Assembly (NCBI GenBank): GCA_951802425.1
Contig: OX637799.1
Span: forward strand, 2,356,001-2,420,000
Reading direction: 5' to 3'
Length of the DNA stretch: 64,000 bases
From: Clavaria fumosa
Taxonomy: Eukaryota > Basidiomycota > Agaricomycetes > Agaricales > Clavariaceae
Position 1 is the first letter of the stretch, and the number at the start of each line of letters is the position of its first letter. Below are positions 51,501 through 59,480 of this stretch, piece after piece. The notes under the pieces were generated by a model that was not told the origin of the DNA, ran no database searches, and was given only the letters and a program-made list of their open reading frames with translations. The translations under genes and the position numbers were made by a program.

Positions 51501-52425
51501 AGATTGGCAAGACGAGGCTCAGCAGATACTCGAAGGGGCGGTACGTGCCCATTCTTCCATGGATACTACATATCTAACTTGTATCCCCATCGCAGATGGA
51601 GCGTTACTACAAGAGCCAACCAAATACAAACCCAGTGACAACTCAATCTTCCCCCACTGACAATGATGGCTCAATCCTTTCGGAGTTCGATCGTCATCAG
51701 CTCACTTTGCTAGCGGGCCAGGAGGAGGCAGAGGGGTGGCGGGCAGAGCTACGCCAATATCTTAAGGACATGCCAACGGATGTCACCAAAGATACTGACA
51801 TTGTAGAATGGTGGCAGGTATGCATCTGGCTTTGACACACTCAATAATACCAACTTATAACTGCTTACAGAATAACGGACACCATTACCCCACCCTCCGC
51901 CGTATTGCAATCGATTTTCTTGCATGCCAAGCTTCCTCCGTTCCTTGCGAGAGGCTTTTCTCAGGTGGTGGTGAGATTGCAATGAAGCGTCGTGCTCAGT
52001 TAGGAGCAATACGTTTTGAGGAATTGCAAATCATGAAGTCTGCATGGAAAAATAACATCGGAGACCTCGCTGCTTGGAACTCGAGCCAGGTGGAGGAAAT
52101 ACACGATGAAATGAAGGAATACTGTGACTTACTGGCTGCTGATGGGGAGCAGGTGAGGTGGGACAATCCTGAGATTGAGGTTGTGTTGTTTTAGAGTAGA
52201 TAGACTTGTCTAGACTGACAATAAGACTGAATAAGACTGGTCATGACTGGTCCTCAAAAAGACTGGTCAAGACTGGTCTATAGACCGTAACTTAACCAAA
52301 ACAAACCGGTTTTCTTCAGTTCAGTCCAGTTATGGATATATTCAGCTACAGTCTCAACCAGTCATGGTTACAGTTAAGCCCAAATGAGGACCAAAAACTG
52401 GACTGAACTGGACTTGAAAACACTA
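48574..52425 (+). mobile_element. hAT-2: apparently complete hAT transposon
   Basis: Ends TAGTGTCTTAAGGTCCAGTC (48574) and, inverted, TAGTGTTTTCAAGTCCAGTT (52425) match at about 16 of 20. Subterminal regions (48590-48780 and 52200-52410) carry many GACTGG/ACCGGTT motifs in both orientations, likely transposase-binding repeats. The transposase gene inside is open across 13 exons. No 8-bp duplication is found: the left flank is the truncated Gypsy-A LTR and the right flank is unrelated sequence, so one side was rearranged after insertion. Confidence 0.88.
48840..52194 (+). CDS. hAT transposase, 13 exons, 915 residues, no stops
   Basis: Exons by GT-AG sites and frame: 48840-49202, 49256-49425, 49455-49788, 49847-50002, 50052-50285, 50337-50452, 50501-50675, 50727-50873, 50928-51083, 51137-51350, 51404-51540, 51596-51817, 51871-52194. 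Lengths sum to 2748 bases and phase holds at every junction, strong evidence for the model. N-terminus is basic and acidic low complexity with a likely nuclear signal (KKQRLAKTKTHKRK). BED-type zinc finger: C174, C177, H211, H215 (spanning an intron). Catalytic region: TTADGWT, LDNASSNV, CLGHVVNLA and VRWGTAYRML. C-terminal hATC dimerisation domain: DFLACQASSVPCERLFS. Would excise and reinsert hAT-2 and relatives. Confidence 0.9.
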
Positions 52426-54058
52426 CTGGTAAATGTATACGGAACACTGAAGGCAGGATTTGCCTTCCCTCCAGACGATACTTGCCCAGCACTATCATAG
52501 GGAACAACCTATCCGAGCGCTTTGACAAGTACTACGCTACTTACCAATCCCAAAACATGCAACTGGCGACTACTGCGGTATTTGAAGCACAGCCGACCAG
52601 ATCATTCGTAAATCCCCCAGATACGGAAGACGATTCGGACGAAGAAGATGGCGAGAGGATCGCCTGGGAAAATATGGCTCGCACCTTTGCGAACGATGTG
52701 GCAAAGAAAATAGATAAGGGCAAAAGGAAAGCGCCCGCACCCCGGAATAATGATCCACAGCCATCTAGGCTACCTCCTCTGCCCACCGTTGTCATTACCT
52801 CACCTCCGGTCACGCGCCCATCGAAGCTGGAAAGAATCGAACAATCTGACATCCAGTATCATTACCAAGCTCCCATAGAAAATCCGGTAACCGTTCAACA
52901 AGTTTTCGATCACGCACTCGACATTCCGGTCCATGTGACACCCCGTGAATTACTCGCCATTTCTGGAGATGTCCGTAAAAAGATGAAGGATATGGTTACC
53001 GCCCGCCGTGTTCCAGTCACTGCTTCCGTCGTACAGGATACGCTATACATGAACATTACGGCCCTGGATACCTCCGATCTTGTTGTCGCAGTCGATGCTG
53101 CTCCACTCCGCATCGTTGAGGGCATTCTAGACGGCTGGATCGCAGCGGAGTGTCTTCTCGACCAGGGTAGCTCTATTGTTGCAATGAGGCGAGATGTTTG
53201 GGAAAAGCTCGGCAATCCGCTGCACTCTGAACGAGTAATCCACATGGAATCATCCCATGGCACCATCGCTCTGACGCTCGGACTCATTAAGAACATTCCG
53301 TTGCAGATCAGTCCGTGCACATTTCACGTTCAGATGCAAGTAGCAGACACGCTGCCCTGTGAAGTTCTCGTCGGACGACCATTTTTTATGCTAACCGGCT
53401 CACAAACAATCGATCATCCCCACGGAGCCCAGGACCTCATTCTAAACGATCCGAACACAGGAGAATGAATCATAGTGCCAACAAAAGAGCGAATCCCAGT
53501 CCGCAAAAATAACAAGAAACCGCATCCGGATTTTTGATGGCTGGAGCCTCGAACATCTGCAAATCTATGGACTTACCTCCGATCAATGCAGACACGGAAA
53601 CTATACCCAAATACGAGACTCCAGCCATCTTTTCCACTTCCGTTCAGAATCCCTCATCGTCTTCCTTTGTAAATTTAGCCCCTCTTGATCCCCTTCCTCA
53701 TATCAGAGTCTCAGATGTTTCTCTCCATTCCGTTGATTCCCCGGTCGCTGCCAGATGTGAACCGACGCATCCAAATGTGGTATACCCCTTGTACAACAAA
53801 ACTTCCAAAATGAATTTCCCATCCACAGACGCCGTCTTGCCAGTTTACCTAGGAAAGAAATATAAGAAAGTGGTGAATCGTGTCAATCCGATCAAAGCGA
53901 TAGTACCCGAAGAATTCCGGATTGTTCAACGCCGGCATCCGGAACCCCTAGCCGATATACCGATTCTTCCAACACACCCCCCCGATTTCACCCCTGGTCT
54001 CCGATATATTCAAGACCAGAAAGATGCGCATAATGCAAACCCCACCGGATTTTTATGG
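52426..54058 (+). pseudogene. Gypsy gag-protease relic of a different lineage
   Basis: Open 52482-53468, then a TGA, then open 53534-54058 in another frame. The first part has a linker rich in Pro/Arg, then VTVQQVFDHALDIPVHVTP, a retropepsin-like region (AAECLLDQGSSIVAMRRDVW, GHTIALTLG-like turn, VLVGRPFFMLTG). The second part has LPVYLGKKYKKVVNRVNP and RHPEPLADIPILPTHPPDF followed by NPTGFLW, the conserved lead-in to RT in large agaric gypsy elements. It stops abruptly at about 54058 with no RT and no LTR. Its left edge abuts hAT-2. Confidence 0.65.
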
Positions 54059-54989
54059 CTGGCACAGCCCGGAGCTCGATGTCGGCCCCCACTCCAACCC
54101 TCCACCCTCGCCCTCGTCCCTCCGTTGCCCGTTTTCCAATATCGCCCCATCCCGACATATGATGAGGCGTCGCAGTCATCCGCGTGCCGACCCGATGTTC
54201 CAGAACAGGGGGCACCTTGACCACTACACAGCGCCCCCCGATCCTCGCACTGGTCGCCCCCACCTTGATGACACCGACGGCTGTCACCCCATCGGTTCCC
54301 CACACGGTCCAATGACCGTCCCGATCCCCTGCCACTGCCAGCTGTACCTTTCCTGTCTCCACCTCCGCAGTCACCACCTCGTCCGCATGCAGCTCCGCAA
54401 CGCCTGGCGATACCGTTATTGTTGCCACCACCGCTGCGGCGGGCTCCTCCGCTCCTGTCGTTGTTGTTGCTGCCGCCGCCGCCCCGCCGTCATCCTTGCT
54501 GTCACTGATCACGATAAGACGCGCCCGGGCAAGGCGCGCCCTCTTCTCGGCAGCCCTCGCTGCCTCCGTCCATCTTTTCTCCGCCTCCGCTGCGGCCCTC
54601 TCGGCGGCTGCTCTCTCCTCGCTCGCGCGCCCTCTCTCGGCTTCAGCCTCCTCCTGTTTTTGCACTTGCTTGGCGGTCCATTCTCCCCCATGGATTTTTC
54701 GCCACTTCTTCAACCTTCGCGCCACGGAGACGAGCCCCTCGTCGATATCCACATCCTCCTCAAGGGCCGCCACGTATCCAGCAAGAAAATTATCCTGAGA
54801 TGCTGTGTCAGCGCATTGCCAGATTTGAGAAACTGCTTTACGCACCACATCGCCTGCATATGTCCTCACCCACTCCGCGCATTCACCATCCTGTCCCCGT
54901 TCCGGCAACTCATCACCCGGAGCCATTGTCCGTGCCTCCTCCATCGCCTGGATCGAGTGCCGGAAGATAACAGCATCAAAATTTTCCAT
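54058..54989 (-). CDS. Unrecognised coiled-coil protein gene
   Basis: Minus-strand frame from ATG 54989 (MENFDAVIFRHSIQAMEEAR), open to 53988; the part below 54058 reads antisense into the gypsy relic and is probably not native. A helical N-terminal domain (about residues 1-110, with DNFLAGYVAALEEDVDIDEG) precedes a long Ala/Glu/Arg coiled coil (QKQEEAEAERGRASEE onward, about 120-180), then a low-complexity Thr/Ala region and a Val-rich part (VVTAEVETGKVQLAVAGD). No domain recognised. It is GC-rich and open without stops, unlike the relics around it. It could be a host gene truncated at its 3' end or cargo of an unseen transposon. Confidence 0.45.
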
Positions 54990-55315
54990 TACTGAGTTGT
55001 CGGTGGTGTGTCGTTGTCGTTGGAGAAAACACAAGTGCGTGTTTGGACCTATGTGCACCCACACAATGCGTACTTCATGATCAACAAACGATTATTTGGC
55101 CCTGTTTGGCTGCAACCGAGGGCAGTTGCATTTTCAGCCCCTGGGAGAATGTAAGGATGATATGCGGTTTAGACAAGGAAACATCACAGATACCAACTAT
55201 CCAGATACTTTGGCATCAAAGGCAACAGCGACCAATAATGATCCGATACTGTCCAATAACATCCGATAAACATCCGATATCGGACTCTCCGGTCTCCAGT
55301 CCCCCGTGATGATCA
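54990..55315. other. Upstream region with repeated ATCCGATA motifs
   Basis: 55230-55290 has GATCCGATA, CATCCGATAAA, CATCCGATATCGGA; similar TATCGGATCCGATACCGG occurs at 57251-57268. Palindromic TCCGATATCGGA suggests a terminal or protein-binding repeat, but I cannot delimit an element. Confidence 0.3.
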
Positions 55316-55634
55316 TGTTGGAATTGGGTTATCTCACCCATCGATCAGATAAGCGTTTAGTCAATTCTCTTTAGTCATCAGTCCGGGCCCTTTAGTAATA
55401 CAGTCATGTGATTACTTTGAGGTACTAACGCCATTGGTAGTTATTATTAGCTATCACATGACCACAGTAGTATATAAGTAGCTCACCAGATGTAGTAGAT
55501 ACCCATCTGGTTATCCAGTTTTGTGCCCCGGACTACCACTACCGCTACCGACTCGACTTTGCTCATCGTCACCGTCATCGTCCTTCGATAGGATCCTCAC
55601 CGATCAGCACACCGACAACCAGATTCTATTAACA
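55316..55634 (+). repeat. 5' LTR of TRG-4
   Basis: 319 bp with TATATAAG at 55471. Confidence 0.95.
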
Positions 55635-55643
55635 TAACCAGAT
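55634..55643 (+). promoter_or_regulatory. TRG-4 self-priming primer binding site
   Basis: ATAACCAGAT at the LTR/internal junction is the exact complement of ATCTGGTTAT in the LTR (55505-55514), which starts 34 nt after TATATAAG (55471). Same geometry as Gypsy-C and Gypsy-D, implying use of a self-priming gypsy-type reverse transcriptase in trans. Confidence 0.72.
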
Positions 55644-55667
55644 ACCAACCTGTGCGCCTCCTCGATA

Positions 55668-56339
55668 ATGTCTTCGTCCCCATCGACCGACACGACCCGA
55701 AGCCGGCCACAAGAACTGGACAATCTACTTTCCACGCGCCCGACCAGCACCCCCTCTGCTATCATCGTCTGGGTTATTTCGCTGATCACCACATGGCGCG
55801 TGTCAGTAAACTCACTCTTCGCATCGGTACTTGAGCGCCTCGCTCAGCTTGAGCGGCGTATGGACGACACAAATGCCCTACTCGACGAACTCGATACGAA
55901 TATGTCCGACACCCGCACCCGCCTCGTTGACGCTGAGACCACCGTCGCCGCCGCCCGTGCCAGCGTCGCAGCTCCCTCCACAGGTCGAGCCACCCGAGGC
56001 ACCTCTACCGCACCTGGGCGCTATGCCAAGTGTGACAAGTGCCACGCTCGTGGTCATACGGCATCCGATTGCCGCACCACTGACCCCTCCACCGTCCGAC
56101 GCCGCATCGCACAGAACAAGAAGCGACGGGCTCAGCGCCCCTTCGAGGCGCCACCCCCTGCCGCCCCTTACTTCCCGCCGCCGCTTGGACCAGCCCCCTA
56201 CTACTATCCGCCGCCGCCACTCTATGCCGCCTCCACAACCATCGCCGCCGAGGCCACCGAATTGCGCCGCTGGATTGCGCAATCCAATCGAGACCGCCGC
56301 CGTGCCCGCACGCCCGCTGTCGCCACCACTCCTGCCTGA
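55668..56339 (+). CDS. TRG zinc-knuckle protein (reference copy), 223 aa
   Basis: Begins 33 bases after the 5' LTR and fills the internal region. Residues 1-30 Ser/Thr/Pro-rich; 31-43 hydrophobic (AIIVWVISLITTW), a possible membrane or core helix; about 52-98 predicted coiled coil (LERLAQLERRMDDTNALLDE); CX2CX4HX4C knuckle C122-C125-H130-C135; basic RRRIAQNKKRR (144-154); Pro/Tyr-rich region (161-186) ending PPPPLY, a PPxY motif; C-terminal ELRRWIAQSNRDRRR (RRRIAQS in TRG-2 and TRG-5). The RRRIAQ motif thus occurs on both sides of the Pro/Tyr region. The knuckle suggests RNA binding or packaging. All four full copies are open, unlike most pol genes here. No characterised homologue known to me. 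Confidence 0.82.
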   Translation: MSSSPSTDTTRSRPQELDNLLSTRPTSTPSAIIVWVISLITTWRVSVNSLFASVLERLAQLERRMDDTNALLDELDTNMSDTRTRLVDAETTVAAARASVAAPSTGRATRGTSTAPGRYAKCDKCHARGHTASDCRTTDPSTVRRRIAQNKKRRAQRPFEAPPPAAPYFPPPLGPAPYYYPPPPLYAASTTIAAEATELRRWIAQSNRDRRRARTPAVATTPA

Positions 56340-56370
56340 AGACTGATCGATGGATTTGATTACGGGGGAG

Positions 56371-56689
56371 TGTTGGAATTGGGTTATCTCACCCATCGAT
56401 CAGATAAGCGTTTAGTCAATTCTCTTTAGTCATCAGTCCGGGCCCTTTAGTAATACAGTCATGTGATTACTTTGAGGTACTAACGCCATTGGTAGTTATC
56501 ATTAGCTATCACATGACCACAGTAGTATATAAGTAGCTCACCAGATGTAGTAGATACCCATCTGGTTATCCAGTTTTGTGCCCCGGACTACCACTACCGC
56601 TACCGACTCGACTTCGCTCATCGTCACCGTCATCGTCCTTCAATAGGATCCTCACCGATCAGCACACCGACAACCAGATTCTATTAACA
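56371..56689 (+). repeat. 3' LTR of TRG-4
   Basis: 319 bp, partner of 55316-55634. Confidence 0.95.
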
Positions 56690-57423
56690 GATCACAGCCC
56701 ACAGGTCATACACACCGCCCACACCTCTCTATTTCATCACTCCAGCATGGTCAGTGCTCGACATACTCACTATTCCATTACCCTTCCTTTATTTCATATA
56801 CCATGCTGTAAATTTCATATTGTGATCCCTTTCAACCATCCGATCATTTAAACATTTCAAACCCTTTGCAGTGCCTTGCCCATTGTTCCTAATACCCCTT
56901 TGCTGTACCAGCCACACTTTCCTTCATTTTACGAGCGGTCCGGACATATTCTAGTTATCGGACATTTCATCCCTCCAAACTGCATGACTCACTTATGAAT
57001 TATAGCCCTTATATGACCTTGTACACAATACTGCATTGCCTTCTGTAGCTTCCGGAGATTTCTGTAGAATCGGATTTGCTGTACTTAGAAAATTGTACAT
57101 AAGTATGTACTGGACTCTATGGAAATCGAGGTTTTGGAATGCCCACATCGTGCTCTGATCTTTAGCAAGCTCACCCTTCGTCGTACCTATTGATCCGCTG
57201 GCCTTTGTCATTGCCGGCCCCTCAAACTTTCGATCTGAACATCGGACTCTATCGGATCCGATACCGGATACTCTGGACAACGTATATTTTTATTCTCTGA
57301 ACTTTTTGCACTCAACCTCCACATCCTCCAAGGTTCTGTTTAGTGTTTCCATCTTGTAACAAGACCCCCTGAAGAACCCAGCCGCGAACATCTATTTGCA
57401 GCCAACACCTGTACAGCCTACTA
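56690..57423. other. Spacer between TRG-4 and Gypsy-E
   Basis: Starts with the GATCA duplication. AT-richer, no gene recognised. Near 57240-57270 has TCGGA/TCCGATA motifs like those at 55230-55290. From about 57310 the sequence runs toward the truncated Gypsy-E gag. Confidence 0.35.
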
Positions 57424-58086
57424 CACCGCCCTCGCAGACATTGCGAGGCTGAAACAGGCCTCTGCGACAGCCCCAGAGTTCTTTGCAAAGTTCGAGACAC
57501 TGTTCTGCCGAGCAGGAATGGCTGAGGCAGCTGATTCGGATATCTTGGTTCACTGGCTAGAGTTGAACCTGAGTAGGAGATTGGTGGGGAAGATCTATAG
57601 CATCTCACCAATGCCCAAGACCTATGTGGAGTGGAAGGCACTAGCAGAAAAACTTGATGCCCAGCAGTGCCACCTTGATGGAGTCATTGCGCAGCAGAAT
57701 TCTGTCCACCCAGCTCTGCCCATAGCCAGCCGACCCCTCCCCCAACCAACCCGCTTCACCACAGCCCCTTGCCCCTTCCTGGCCCAGCCACAGGCCCGCA
57801 CCCCTGCCCCTCCCGTCATGCCGCATCCCGCCGGTGTTGGTGATGCCATGTTGGTTGATCGTGCATGTGCCCCTGGAGTAGGACATGCCTGTTTCCGATG
57901 TGGCCAAGCTGGCCACATGGTGAGAGACTGTCTCCTCCCAGACACATGCCCACAGATCCTGAGGCCGCAGGTCCGCGCCGTGGAAAGCCAGGCACGAAGT
58001 GCCGAGGACTACGAGAATCAGATTGCTTTGCTCTTAGACCATGTGGCATTGTTGGAGAGAGAGAAGAGGGCTCCTACTGAGGAGCT

Positions 58087-58093
58087 GGATTTT
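58087..58093 (+). promoter_or_regulatory. Candidate -1 frameshift site G GAU UUU (Gypsy-E)
   Basis: In gag frame. The pol frame computed with TRG-5 and one GATGA removed is -1 to gag. The -1 peptide is GFWR, TGA (Arg fits), GPVSPNWR, matching Gypsy-C. Confidence 0.52.
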
Positions 58094-58101
58094 GGAGATG
58101 A

Positions 58102-59475
58102 TGTTAATAGAATCTGGTTGTCGGTGTGCTGATCGGTGAGGATCCTATCGAAGGACGACGACGGTGACGATGAGCGAAGTCGAGTCGGTAGCGGTAGTGG
58201 TAGTCCGGGGCACAAAACTGGATAACCAGATGGGTATCTACTACATCTGGTGAGCTACTTATATACTACTGTGGTCATGTGATAGCTAATAATAACTACC
58301 AATGGCGTTAGTACCTCAAAGTAATCACATGACTGTATTACTAAGGGGCCCGGACTGATGACTAAAGAGAATTGACTAAACGCTTATCTGATCGATGGGT
58401 GAGATAACCCAATTCCAACACTCCCCCGTAATCGAATCCATCGATCAGTCTTCAGGCAGGAGCGGTGGCGACAGCAGGCGTGCGGGCACGGCGGCGGTCT
58501 CGATTGGATTGCGCAATCCGGCGGCGCAATTCGGTGGCCTCGGCGGCGATGGTTGTGGAGGCGGCATAGAGTGGCGGCGGCGGATAGTAGTAGGGGGCTG
58601 GTCCAAGCGGCGGCGGGAAGTAAGGGGCGGCAGGGGGTGGCGCCTCGAAGGGGCGCTGAGCCCGTCGCTTCTTGTTCTGTGCGATGCGGCGTCGGACGGC
58701 GGAGGGGTCAGTGGTGCGGCAATCGGATGCCGTATGACCACGAGCGTGGCACTTGTCACACTTGGCATAGCGCCCAGGTGCGGTAGAGGTGCCTCGGGTG
58801 GCTCTACCTGTGGAGGGAGCTGCGACGCTGGCACGGGCGGCGGCGACGGTGGTCTCAGCGTCAACGAGGCGGGTGCGGGTGTCGGACATATTCGTATCGA
58901 GTTCGTCGAGTAGGGCATTTGTGTCGTCCATACGCCGCTCAAGCTGAGCGAGGCGCTCGAGTACCGATGCGAAGAGTGAGTTTACTGACGCGCGCCATGT
59001 GGTGATCAGCGAAATAACCCAGACGATGATAGCAGAGGGGGTGCTGGTCGGGCGCGTGGAAAGTAGATTGTCCAGTTCTTGTGGCCGGCTTCGGGTCGTG
59101 TCGGTCGATGGGGATGAAGACATTATCGAGGAGGCGCACAGGTTGGTATCTGGTTATGTTAATAGAATCTGGTTGTCGGTGTGCTGATCGGTGAGGATCC
59201 TATCGAAGGATGACGATGGTGACGATGAGCGAAGTCGAGTCGGTAGCGGTAGTGGTAGTCCGGGGCACAAAACTGGATAACCAGATGGGTATCTACTACA
59301 TCTGGTGAGCTACTTATATACTACTGTGGTCATGTGATAGCTAATAATAACTACCAATGGCGTTAGTACCTCAAAGTAATCACATGACTGTATTACTAAG
59401 GGGCCCGGACTGATGACTAAAGAGAATTGACTAAACGCTTATCTGATCGATGGGTGAGATAACCCAATTCCAACA
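58102..59475 (-). mobile_element. TRG-5: complete gag-only LTR retrotransposon
   Basis: 319-bp LTRs at 58102-58420 and 59157-59475, about two differences; perfect GATGA duplication (58097-58101 and 59476-59480); 1374 bp. Same structure as TRG-4, opposite orientation. Primer site ATAACCAGAT at 59148-59157 pairs with the LTR segment near 59277-59286. Confidence 0.96.
58452..59123 (-). CDS. TRG-5 zinc-knuckle protein, 223 aa
   Basis: Uninterrupted; differs from TRG-4 by very few residues (RRRIAQS complete, A for T near residue 142). Knuckle, PPLY and coiled coil all present. Confidence 0.82.
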   Translation of the reverse strand: MSSSPSTDTTRSRPQELDNLLSTRPTSTPSAIIVWVISLITTWRASVNSLFASVLERLAQLERRMDDTNALLDELDTNMSDTRTRLVDAETTVAAARASVAAPSTGRATRGTSTAPGRYAKCDKCHARGHTASDCRTTDPSAVRRRIAQNKKRRAQRPFEAPPPAAPYFPPPLGPAPYYYPPPPLYAASTTIAAEATELRRRIAQSNRDRRRARTPAVATAPA

Positions 59476-59480
59476 GATGA

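Larger units (their letters stand above)
55316..56689 (+). mobile_element. TRG-4: complete gag-only LTR retrotransposon
   Basis: 319-bp LTRs at 55316-55634 and 56371-56689; perfect GATCA duplication (55311-55315 and 56690-56694); 1374 bp in all. LTR TGTTGGAATTGG...TCTATTAACA. Purine tract TACGGGGGAG directly before the 3' LTR. The 736-bp internal region holds one gene and no protease, RT, RNase H or integrase. LTRs differ at about three sites. Reference copy of the family. Confidence 0.96.

Noticed and set aside
48566..52433. An 8-bp target duplication for hAT-2
   Set aside because: The flanks AATGTAGT and CTGGTAAA do not match.
53988..54058. C-terminal extension of the minus-strand gene into the gypsy relic
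   Set aside because: This part is exactly antisense to the recognised NPTGFLW region of the gypsy relic.
55634..55652. A tRNA-type primer site (resembling an initiator-Met match) next to the TRG LTR
   Set aside because: There is no TGG at the LTR edge and the match would be on the wrong strand; the 10-nt LTR complement explains the site better.
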